Source of the DNA: Acanthosoma haemorrhoidale
Taxonomy: Eukaryota; Arthropoda; Insecta; Hemiptera; Acanthosomatidae
Assembly: GCA_930367205.1 (NCBI GenBank)
Contig: OV884009.1
Span: forward strand, 36,341,841-36,405,840
Length of the DNA stretch: 64,000 nucleotides
Direction of reading: 5' to 3'
In this document: positions 45,806-58,200 of the stretch, one piece after another
Numbering within the stretch: position 1 is the first letter of the stretch
Layout: every line of letters begins with the position of its first letter
Program-made: the position numbers and the translations under genes
The notes under the pieces: model-generated
Database searches by the model: none
Seen by the model: the letters and a program-made list of their open reading frames with translations, nothing else
Told to the model about the DNA's origin: nothing

Positions 45806-46986
45806 CTGGTATATATTCGACAATGTCACTAGTACATCACTTATCATATCCAAGTAGCTTGATATATTTGGATTTTTTTCGTATAACATCACAAAGTAAA
45901 TTAATATTAAGATCTGGAAAAAATTAAGTATTACACACATTATATGTTACATGTTTACCTGATTATTCATCATCATTATTTTTTGAAGATGTTTAGGAAA
46001 ACTTTCTAACCTGGAAGGAATTGCACCTTTTTTTAGTTTTGAGTAAAAAGGAGATCTGTCAGTCTTTGTTGTGCCACGAATAAATAGAAGTTACCCTCTT
46101 AACGGAACAGAAAACACCCGCCTACGTTTCCCTATTTTAGCAATAAATCTTTGGCGTCAGTTTAGAGAGAGAGGACTAGTTCACGATCCCGACATTGCCG
46201 TAGCTGATTTGGGGCGCGTGCGTAGTAGATCGTGATTGGCCGAAATAAAATCTCTCTCATTCGCTGTAGGCAGGAGCGACTTGCCTATATAAGGCAGAAA
46301 TTCTGAGCTTTTTCAGGCAGTCGGAACCTGACACTTAAAGTGATCCCATGCTCTCTCTTTGTACTGGCACTTATTGTTTCTCTCGAACCATGGCTTCTTA
46401 TTTAACTACCTCTGCATCTCTCTTTCCTAACCTTGCTGTTTCAGTCCTTCCTAGTATGATTCTCTATCTTCGTCTCGCAAAATCTAGCACATCCTTGGAA
46501 GAGATCTCTTCCATGCAGACGAAGGTCACTGGGGCCCTACAAAATGCACCTAGCAGCGTCTCCCCCAGCGATTCAGTCTGCCTCTTTCCGGTCGACACTC
46601 GCCTTTGGGTTCCCGACAGTTTTCGCTTACCCTCAGATACCAAGTGTGAATTCCACAACATAAACTACCTATAAAACCTATTCTCCTGAACATAGTGCAC
46701 TATCGGGGCACACCTTCTAAGATCTTATAGAGTCAAATTAATAAACAAAATACAAATAAAGGTCCCCGCCAGCAAAGGTCAAAGACCACAGGTTTATTCT
46801 TTATTTCTTTCTTGACGCCTGGGGCCCAGTGTCCAGGGTCGACAAGACCTTCCCCCTGGCAGGTGCCCCCGATAGTCTCCTTCTCTAAAATGCTTAGAAC
46901 ACAGTATGATACGATTAGTAGGTTCCCAATTTTCTCTTCTAACAACTTGTACCCACTTTTTATGCAACTCCTTATCACTTGGAAAC
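45806..46986 (-). pseudogene. THAP-domain gene exons, one split by an LTR
   Basis: Minus-strand exon piece 46986-46875 follows the acceptor TTAAGCAG and reads FPSDKELHKKWVQVVRRENW, then CSKHFREGD. This is the second half of a THAP zinc finger (FP.D..L...W, then CS.HF...D). An LTR (46067-46874) then interrupts. The exon resumes at 46066-45959 with KLKKGAIPSRLESFPKHLQK, the typical end of a THAP domain (LK.GA.PS...FP), and a donor CAG/GTAAAC. A further 36-codon exon at 45913-45806 is open in the right phase with good AG and GT borders. Joined across the target duplication, the two halves are one base out of frame. The N-terminal CxxC half is expected upstream but was not found. It may be a disrupted host gene or a THAP-bearing transposon derivative. 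Confidence 0.7.
46067..46874 (+). mobile_element. Solo LTR, GA-tract family, copy 3, in the THAP exon
   Basis: Starts TGTTGTGCCACG and ends CCCGATA, matching the termini of copy 2, with flanking GTCTT (46062-46066) and GTCTC (46875-46879), a 5-bp duplication with one mismatch. A TATA box CCTATATAAGGC lies near 46284-46295. The body matches the other copies through a CTGGCACTT, ACCATGGC, CCCGACAG and AAGATCTTA series. The GA tract is reduced to a few units. A 108-codon open frame at 46348-46674 is not preserved in the other copies, so I do not call it a gene. Confidence 0.75.
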
Positions 46987-49220
46987 CTGCTTAAAAAAAT
47001 AAGTAAAACGAGGGAACTGGGTGTCTTCAGGAGATTTAAGTAGCATGCCATAGAATAAAGAATAGCCAGTACTAAATTAAAAAGATTACTAGCGAATGAA
47101 ATAATATCATTTAAAATACTTGCTGGTGAAAAGTTATCAGAGGGCTAATTGCATACAACAAGGCATTATCACATAACAGTGCTGTGATCTATGGACTGTT
47201 AAGTGATGGTATTGCAATGGGGGCTACAGAGCGAGCGTCGACTCCACCCCCTCTTAGTCTAATCTTATTTGGTTAACACTTATTTATAAAAATACTAAAT
47301 AATTTATATATAATATAATATTAAATAAATTTATAAAAGCAAATTTACAAATATTTTGCTTTCAATAAATGGGTGCACTATTAAACTCAGCAATATATTC
47401 TTCCCAGGTAAAAATCAAATTTACCCTTACAAGTTCAACAATGCATTAAGGATTTCCTTGTTGACCCTAAATATTTACATGTTTAGAAGTGTTGAAATTT
47501 ATAAGTAACTGAATAAATGATTCTAAATTATTTGTTATGCAGTTGTTGTTAATGATAGCAATATCCAATCAATTGGAACTCTCTCTTTGTCAAATTGGCT
47601 GAACAAATGCTGTGTACACAATAATATTAATAGGTTTAATGACAGCCATGTGCGTTAATGCATAATGGTTTTAATAAAAATGGAGGATCAATATTTTTTC
47701 ACCACTAGAAAAAAGAAGCCAGATAATCCATTTTATCATTCCTTTGATTGATAAGGTTGATCGAATAATAATAGTAACACACTTGGAATTACTAATGACA
47801 ATAGAAATATTATACTAGCTACTGTGCGTGAAAGGGAACAACTCAGACAAAAACCAAATCAGATTCAATCTGGTCAGACAAAACTATTGTGTGTGAAATG
47901 GGGACATGAAATTTTATCTACAGCGAATAATATTTATATTTCGATCACTAAAATTGAAATCTTAAAGCATAAAAACGAATAATTTATTAAAAAAAAAATT
48001 TTAAAACTGATGTAAAATAAAGGATATTAATCTTACATAACCAACTAACTAAATTCTTAAAACAATACTGAACACCAGCCATCTGTATTCATTTATTCAC
48101 TTGCCACAGATAACACGTAAAACCAATTAAATTTTTATTGTTTTTTTAGGCCATGTCAACCACAAGAGTCATTGATGCCTGTGACTATGATTAATGTGTA
48201 TTATATTATAAATAGATGCTGCTTCATAGTGCATGGTATGTTAGAAATGTGGCTGTTTAAATAAATAAATAACTAATGATGGATTATTGGCACATACCCA
48301 TTACAATTTCAATATTATTGCATCCTTCAACGTATTAGTAGTACATTATTTATTTATTAAATAATATAAAAAGAAGGATTTTACATCCACCAGAGTTGTT
48401 CAAAAGTCATAGACCAAAAAGGAAAATGAGAAAGGTATAAAAAATATTCTAATTAGAGGACTTTCTAATATGAAACCAATAGTAATAATAGATAGCATTG
48501 TTTCTTTGGTAAGTATGGAATAAAATTTATTAGTCCCCAAAAATGTACATATGATGCCAAAAGAATATACATAAGTACTCAAAAATATATTTGAAATTGC
48601 ACTGCTTAATTTTACTAATAAATCTTCTTATATACTTAGAAGTAAGGTTTGTTTTACTTCTTTACTTAAATAATTTCTTTCTTATAACACCAAAATTGAT
48701 GAAGTAGATGGCTGCAAGTAAATATCTTATGTCATTTACATAATAATTTAAAAATAAATTTTACAAAGACTAGCAACAGGTAACACACTTTATTATCTAC
48801 TTAAAGTCAATATAAACAAAAAACACTTAGGAGCTAATGGTTAACTGTAAATATAGTAAGGAAATACTAATAATAAATGTTAATGTATGCAAAAATCAGA
48901 AATACAATACCACAAATAAGTGTTGAATAAGAAACAAGAACATAGAAGTTAAAAAAAACACTATAAAACAAATTCTCAAGTAATGATGAATGACTAATAG
49001 CAAAGATATGAAAAAAAAAAAGATTTTAAATATATGGAATGATAACTTCAGTATTTAGTGTTTACCAAAAATATAAAAATATACATTTACTTAATAAGTA
49101 ATTTGGCACAATAACATAATAAGGCACTAATTTTCACGCAATAAGTCTATTTTCATAAAAAAAATATAGTCATTAAAGACAATTTTTATCACAAAAATAA
49201 AATTTAAAACCGGACAACAA
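46987..49220. other. AT-rich DNA between the THAP exons and exuperantia
   Basis: The likely place for the missing 5' exon of the THAP gene and the 3' UTR of exuperantia. I found neither an unambiguous CxxC exon nor a repeat family that I can name. 47210-47270 is a small GC-richer patch of unknown origin. Confidence 0.4.
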
Positions 49221-52200
49221 CTAATCCAATGTTAATGATAATATATCTTCCTGAATTTTAATGATTGATTCAGTCTTTTCAGCATTTGCTGGAGGTCCCA
49301 AGTCATATTTTTTTCCATTTTGAAAGTGAAGTGATATTATGCCTATTAGATCATCTATATCCTTCGAAGGAGCTGTGATATTTTCATACATCTCACTCTT
49401 AAATTTGTCAGCTCCCTAAAATCAATAATACTCATGATTACTTTTCAAATACATAGGTAAATATTAGGAAATACATAAGCTTTATACCATAAATTTCCTA
49501 TCTCAATGTTTATTAAAACAGAAGCTTTTTATCTTGGCAAGGGACAGCCACATTTTTTTGGGGAGGGGGGAGAGGGAATCTTTTTCTTTTAGGGAATTAT
49601 TATATATGTATATACATACAACTTGTAATTTACTATCTATATTTAGGTTAGTAATATTTATAAAGCAGTACTAGATATGTTATTGCAAACACAACTTTGC
49701 AAATACAGTAATTCGGCTAATCCGGACTAGATGGGACCGGGCCCCATCCAGATTAAATGGAATTTGCAGTAAAATGCACATGATAAATATTTTAGTGACT
49801 TTTTTTCTCATAGATACACCTTTTCCTTCATCTTAATTTTATTTTCAATACTACATAATGTATACGTAAAGTTTTTGACCTACAAACTGGGATAGGATTA
49901 ACAAAACAAAAAATCTTAGTTATTAAAACTCAAAATTAATTTATTGTACAGTACTACAAAACAAACCACAGTACATTAATGTTATAATGTAAAAATTAAG
50001 AATTTTATAAATAAAATAAACGTTAAATTCTGAACAGGTCTATAAAATAAAACAATGTGCAGTACGTAATAAAAACAAGAATAATATTTTTAGAATTAAT
50101 GAAAAAAGTTCTTTAAAGAAGACTGATGTCATTTTGTTGTAAAATATGGTGCCTCAAGGTCAGTACCTCAGCAGATGATGTATCACTTTGCTTCTCCACT
50201 TCTCCAGCACGGGTAGCTTCACCATGAGTTAGGCCAACTGGTTCCTCCGTATCATTGTCATAATCTGTACTGTCATTCTTTGTTGCCGGGTTTGCAATGC
50301 ACAGTTCCATGATTTCATCTTCACTTAATACTTGATCACCTATATCACTGTTACTATTCATTTAATCAGAAATGTAGTTCCTCCATATCGGCAAAACCCA
50401 CTAACTGTTGAAAATTTTAGTCAGTGTCATCATTTCCAGGTAACTAATAGGTTCGTCTTGTTCCTGGTTTTTAAAGTCAGATACTACACCACAGTTTTTT
50501 TGAAGAGTTGTCAGCTTAATTTTTTCCTAAGCTTCTGTTCTGCAGCCAAATAAATGGCCATCTTAATTGCAACTTTTTTGAGAAGTTCTATGAAGTTAGC
50601 TGTTGGTTCACTTCTTGTTGTTTTAAAAGAGACAAGATCAACTTTTCCCTATAATGCCGTTTTGTAGCTTCGAGCACTCCTTGGTCCATTAGTTGAATCA
50701 ATGCTTTTAAATTTGATATTCAGTGGCAAGTTTCACAAAAATGGCCTCTCAAAATTTTTATTCTAGTAAGGTGGCACAGTGCGTTGTATATGAACATAGC
50801 TTTTTCTAGGAGTTTTTCCTCTCTCAAGAATTTATTGTTAAAGGCACAAATTTTTCAAAAAACCAATCTTTACAAATTTGTCCATTCATCCACTCAACGT
50901 TTTGAGATTTGTACTGGGCTGGGGGCACATTCGGATTTACATTTTTCAGGGCCACTGGGCTTGGCCAATTTCTCTATTAACAAAAGTTAGAGTTTCAAGT
51001 CTTCAGATGCATTACTGCAAGGAAGCAAAGTAACACGTTCTTTCTCTACTTTATGGCTTTGGGCTACCGATCTAGTTTTGAAACTTATGCTTTTAAAGGG
51101 AGCATTTTGTAACTTAACTATGTTTCGTTGGCATTAAACACCTCACGGCTGTGAATTTTCATTTAAAATGAACTTTTTAAATTTAACTTCTTTAATTTGA
51201 ATAAAATTTAACTTTCAAATCTTCACTGGCAACATTGTCACCAGATAGAAGTACCCCACTTACACAAAGTTCACGGGTGTCGTGTCGTTCCCTCAATCAA
51301 GACAACCATCCCACATTGGCAGTTAGCGATTAGTGACCCTGCATCTACACAAAACAAACTTGAAATTTGATGAGTTAAAAATTAAAACTTAGGGTCTTCT
51401 CTATGACCAAGTGTGCTCTGCTCCATTGCCACAGTTACTTTCTTCCTTTTAGTAGCCATTTCTATACACAAACACTCCCACTAGGCTGTATATAAAAACA
51501 ACATAACAGTGACCAATAAAATGATAGGAGTACCAACTGACAACTGATGGGAAGGCAACAAAAGAAAAATTTTTACTAACAGCTATAGGAAGCAAGTAAT
51601 TTCCTGGAAAACCCTCTATTTGAATTATTTTCATACTCATCGCTTGCTAAATTAAATTATATTTACATAGTTTGTTTTTTTAAAATCCGATTAACTAGTT
51701 GTCTGGGCAATCAGGACTCTACTGTAGTTCATAATACTGTACTAAAATCTTTATAATCCAGCAGTTTGTTAGTCTGGCACATTTGGTAATCCAGCGGTGT
51801 CATAACTTTCACAGGAGGGAAATTATCTGGTGATGTTTTAGTCGTGGACCCTTTTCAAAAGGAATTAGATGAGTTAAAAATTAAAACTTAGTGTCTTCTC
51901 CAAAACCAAGTGTACAATACAATGCAGACAAAAGTGGATTCTTCTGGAGGAGGACCGAACCTTAGTGCACTGTTCAGAGGAAAGCAACCCAGGAAGAAAA
52001 ATATCAGAAAACAGACTTGACATTCATGCCTTGTGCAAATTCCACTGGCACGTAAAAAATTCCCTTACGGGTTGTATGAAAAGTCAAGCAGTCAATGGCA
52101 TTTTAAAACGTCTATTACTTAACAGTAACATATAAAAACCAAACCTTAAGTCACCCGAGATGTTTTCACCCAAGATTTCATTTCGGCTGTAAAAAAGTTT

Positions 52201-55200
52201 TAATAAGACCACGTTCCTGACAAAATGTACAAAGCTAAGAAACAAAAACAATTAATGATAATTTATTAATTTTATAACATTTTCAGCTAATTTTATTTGT
52301 TCTTAGTATACCCACATTTTGTTTTATATGTACATATTTACATAGATATTTGTTTCTTTCTGAAATGTATCTGTACATACAAGTATGTTAATTTTTTTTT
52401 TTATTCCTGATAATACGGAATTTTTTAAGAATATTTGTTATTTTTAAAGATGCGTCTATAAATAATAAATTTCAAATGTCCAATATATCCTTCTTTATAA
52501 TGTGTTCATATAATAATGTGACATAATATATGATCAATCTACTATATAAATTCCTGAACAAGTAAAATATGAGAGCTGAATTTACCATATTTGCACACTC
52601 TGACAAAAATAAAACTTTATTACTTGCTGATATTTTTGACAAAACCTTAGAATTAGAAAGAAAATAAGCATTCCATTTATCTCACTAAATCTTAAAAATT
52701 GAAGTCAAATGAGATTGGCTGATAATGCTTTACTAATCCATGCTGCAAACCCATTGAATTTCAATTATAAATATAAATAAATATTCATGATTTGTCACTT
52801 CCCACCACACTGTCATAAATACAAATTTTACCAGCATCTTCTTACTTTTCAGTTTAATAATTTATAATTTTAATTATATAACACATTTTTTTTTCTGTAA
52901 TTATATACATTCTCTAATTGAATCTATCCACACACCATTTCTTTCTGATTTTCCTCAATCAATAATTATCCCTGTTTCAATTTATGGTACTTTGGCACAA
53001 CTGTTGTAGGCACATATCCACTTTTACTTTTTTTAAATATTTTGTTTGGTTATTATTATTATGGTTTTATTTCCATCCACCATGCATGTATATACCCAAA
53101 TACTAGTATAAGCTTATCAAAAGAGACAAGTCATTGTCTATTATAAATTTGTCAGCTAAAAAGTTAGCTTTGTACCTTTTTATTCTTAGAGGACTAATTC
53201 CTATATCAAGATGTTTTTTTTTTTTCATTTATTCATTCATACATGTTATTAATCAGGACATATAGATCTTTAATTTGATACCCTACTCAATAATATATAA
53301 TAGAAAAATATTTTGTTTTGCTATTTAATTAATAGACCCTTTATAATTTTTCATTGGATATTCATTTTAGCATCACCATGGGATTAAATGGAGCTACCCA
53401 AAGCCTCTACCTAACACACAGATTAATAATAATAACCATACATCCAACCATAAACTATTTTCTTGTCTTTGATAAGATAGTTGTATAGAACTATCCTAAA
53501 GAGATAGTTACACCTAAATCTGATATAACCCGGTAACTATTGCTGCAAATCTCTTCTTAACTTTCTAGCCAAGGTAAAAACAAATAAAATAAAACCAGGA
53601 TAAATTTCTTGGAAAATAAAAACATTTATAAATTGTCACGGAGTAAGTAAACTACTCGATAACCAAAATATGGTTTAGAGCTACATATATTATTACCTTA
53701 GACCACAAATCTTTGAGGGAATCATAATCAACAGAATATTTGCTGGTTAATATGTTTTGAAGAGCTGTTGCCCTGCGTCTGTTCTTATACTCCTTTAGAT
53801 AAGGCACAAAAATGGGTTTCAGTGTAGATTGGATTTTACGTTTAGCTATTTTGGCACCTAGTCGATCATCAACATCTGCAACAGTACTAACGTAACTCTC
53901 CATTTCTTGAGAGATGCTTAATTCTGGGTTATCAGTGTCTACTGAAAGATGCACTAGTATCTGAAACAAGTTTTAAAATAAAAATAAGAGTAACAAACAA
54001 AATTAAAGGATTACATTTATTATAAAGAGATAAATTAGTTTATATTATTATATAATATTTCTTGTTTTAAGTTTCCATGAAAAGATTTATCAGCCGGATT
54101 ACAATGGCTCAACTTGTTTTGCTGATAAGAAAAACATAAATCTATTATAGCTTTCTACAAAAATATAAATGCAATAACAATAAAAACATACAAAAAGATC
54201 TCACCCTAAAATGATCGCTGTTGACTAACAAAATAACCAACAACTACTTATATGGTTGATAATTTATACTTAGGCTCCATTTGTACCACAAATAGAATTT
54301 AAAATTTTAGGAAAATCGTCAAGTGTGTCAAAATTATAAAGGTTTTTTTTTTTATTTTTAATCAATTTTATAAAACTTTTCTTTTTCAAATAAATACCTT
54401 CATATTGAGCAATTAGCTGTGCATAAGTACGGTTGAGTTTATTTTGTTAATAAAGTTTATACTCTCTTAGAACACGGTCAAAGCTAATATGAAATATACA
54501 TGTTATTTAATTTGCTATTTATAACACACACATGCGCACGCGCATATATTGGATTGGCCAAAAAGCCCGTTCGGTTTTTGTCATCACAAAACTTCAAGCA
54601 GTTTAATATGTAGCTAACTTCAGTCCGTCACTTGTGAGTGCACTCTCGTCAGATACTAGACACTTCAACGTAGTTTGACGTGAAATTACGATGAGACTGA
54701 TTGTAGTTTGTGTGTTTAGGATCATCCTGAAAATGGAAAACCAAAACGAACATTATCGACACTTCATACATTTTTATTTTAAAAAAGCAAGAAAGCAGTG
54801 GAAACTTGCAAGAAGATATGCGCTGTATTCGGAGAGGATGCTGTTACAGAACGTGTGTGCCAGAAGTGGTTTTCAAGATTTCGATCGGAAAATTTTTCGG
54901 TTCAAGACGCACCTCGCTCTGGCCGGCCAACTGAGATTAACAGCGACAAAGTGAAGGAATTAGTCGACACCAATCCCCGTAATACAATTAGGGAGATTGC
55001 AGTTATCCTCAAAATATCCAAATCGAGCGTTGAAAACCATCTGCATCAACTTGGCTACGTGAGCAGGCTCGATGTTTGGGTTCCCCATCAACTTAGTGAG
55101 GCTAACCTCGCCCAAAGGATTTCCATCTGCAGTTCGTTGCGGAAACGTGAAGAAAACGATCCTTTTTTGAAGAGAATGATGACAGGGGACGAGAAGTAAA

Positions 55201-58200
55201 TCGTCTATAACAATGTGGAGCGCTAACGCTCATGAGGGAAGCGCAACAAATTACCACAAACAACTCCCAAAGCAGGACTTCACCCAAAGAAGGTTATGCT
55301 CTCGATTTGGTGGGATTGGGGGGGGGGGGTGTTGTCTTTTACAAACTTCTTCCGACGAACAGGACCATCAATTCGGATGTGTACTGTGACCAGCTGGACA
55401 AATTAAATGCAGCGATCCACCAGAAGCGCCCAGAACTAGCTAACCATAAGGGGATTGTCTTCCATCACGACAATGCCAGACCGCACACTTCTTTGCAGAC
55501 GCGGCAGAAGTTACTGGAGATTCGCCCGACCTTGCACCTTCAGATTTCCACCTGTTTCGGTCTCTTCAAAATTCATTGAATGGACAGACCTTTAACACTG
55601 AAGAAGATGTAAAAATCCACTTGGAAAATTTTTTTGCCAGTAAAGACAGGAAATTCTTTGAGCATGGAATTATGAACCTGCCCATGAGATGGCAGAAGAT
55701 ACTGGAACAAAACACCAATTATATCATTGATTGAATAAATCGCTTTGTGTTTAAAAGTTGTCTTATTTTCGCTTAAAAAACCGAACGGACTTTTTGGCCA
55801 ACATGATATATATATATACACACACACACACACGTTATATTGATATTTTGAATCCATATTAAATAGTTTTCATTTAAAAAGATATTAGGATGATTTGTGA
55901 GGCTAAGGCAAAATACAATACATAAAGGCTTCATTCAGACATAAGAGAGCGTGGAGGTTCATAAGTATGCATTATTTTTGATTAAAGGATGAAGACAATG
56001 CTGTGAATGTATTCAGTTTATAATTTGAAATTTTCAATTAAAAGTAACGCACCAACCTGAGATATAAGCTTTTGAATATGTTTTAATAATAAATAAATTT
56101 TTGTCAAAAGTCCGTTTTTATTTTTCTTAAATTAAAGCCTCAATATAGTGTCAACATTTTTTTTTTTTTTTTTTAACGAAAGAGAACCATAACCAAGTCC
56201 TACCTATCTTGGAAGCTTAAACTTAAATTGATAGAAAATATGTAGAACATAAGTGTTATAGTGTCAGAACCCACCACATGCAATACCTGATAGATACCAG
56301 CTCTCATTTGAGAATTTTAATTTTTAATTATATATTTGTCTGGAGTATATGCTTCCTGTATAAACTGAAGAATATAGTTGTTTTAGCAAATGGATTTAAG
56401 AAATTTTGATTATAATAGTTTATAATCTCCATTCAAAAAGGGAATACAGAACAAAGATTAACTTAAGGGGCTTGGCGTGACCCAGTTGGAAATGCTACAT
56501 CATGAGAGGGTTAATAAAGCAAGGTTAGCACTAGTCTGTTACCATCCAACTTTTATGAGTGTTTTAATCTTTATACAAGTATTAATGCATTTTCTCTCAG
56601 GAGGCTGAGAGAATCCTGACTGGGTCGGTAAGGAAAAAATCTTTACAGAAACTAGCCAGGAATTAAAACACGAAAGCTGAAACAATGAATTACTTAAATC
56701 ATTTTAAACATTAGAGTAAAAGTAATTTAGGCATACCTGGTTAACCACTCGAGCTCTACTGAGGCAGTCATAAGTTTTGACATTATTAGAATCTAATAAT
56801 ATCTTAGAAAGAACCTTAAGGGACATGGAAGAAACACTTTTCTTACATTTCTTCTTAATAAATGGGTATGCATTAGCAAATCCATGCACAACATTCTTGA
56901 AGTCATCTAACAGACTGTATCTGAAAATATTACAATATTAATTAAGATATTTACTTCATGATTCGGCCTTTTCAGATGAGCATAACAATTAAATATAATT
57001 TTTACTCAAGGGATAGAAAGGAATAAAGGTCCATTTTAATGTATCGTTTTATGGCACATCTCATTATCATTTTTAATGAGGCACTTTAATGTCTTGTTTC
57101 CCACTTATTCACTCCATATACAAAATCTTGCTCCGTACAAAAAAAAAAAGAAAAAAAAAAAGAAGCTTTTTTCATGTTAGCAAGGGTTCAAGGGAAAAAC
57201 TAATGAGCAAAAATATGATGGGACAATTGAATTATGAAATTTGATGAGCAGTGCCAGCCGCTGAGAAGAAAGCTGATTTCTTTTCAATATGCATGAATTC
57301 AGGCAAAATAAAAAAGTTGATCATGGAAATAACATCTTAGGCCGGCATTCTGTTTACATTACAAAAAGGTATTATTGTTTATGCCTTAGCCCATACTGAT
57401 GGAATTCCTCTGAATCAGTTTTACTCCAGACATGTGTGATTAGCCACCACCATGTGTTAATGATTGTTAAAAACCATGATTCTTTGGGACAACTGGTCTT
57501 CATATTCTCTTAAAGGTCTTGCATGGGGAGGGTCACTAGGTCACTGAACCTAACTGGAATCATAAAGAGTTCGTCCCTCTTTTCAATAATTTTAATTAAC
57601 TATTCTGCAGGCTCTCTAATATCCTGACTAACAGTCAATGAGAGTCGTAGGATATCGGAATTTAAATTTGTTTAATAATAAAAATACTATGTTCACGAAT
57701 AATATACATGTCTTTAGACAAAAGTACCTCTATTTTAGATTTCTTTACTTTTCTCTTGAATTTAAATGCAATATAAAATATATGTGAAAATTTTCCACGA
57801 ATTTTAATGCAAAATAAAGAAGACATGTCAGTTGTCTGTAGGACAAGGCCAAGGGACAAAAATCTCACCAGCCTCACAGAAAGGGTTGATTTAGTATTTT
57901 TGGGGTGATGATAGGGCTCTAATGCCCTTATGCATTCCTGATTATAGGAGCCTTGACAGAAGCCAAAAACATGATGCTATTGACAGTCATATCAATTGAA
58001 ATGGGACGAATAAGTCTAAAGTGTTTTTAAACAAATCATGAGAGGATACAGACATATTCGTTAAAGGGAAATGAAATGAAAGTCAAGTAGCAACTAAGAA
58101 ATTTCTTCAATTCAATTCTCGGCAATAAAATATAGTTCAATTTATCAGGTACCAAATAATAGGTTGGCTTGGGTATGTACTCAGTAAATGGAGTAAAGAG

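Noticed and set aside
46348..46674. 108-codon frame downstream of a TATA box
   Set aside because: It is inside the LTR copy 3 and broken in copies 1 and 2; more likely non-coding LTR sequence.
49706..52170. A separate host gene in the exu intron
   Set aside because: Its fragments match Tigger/pogo transposases and are broken on both strands.
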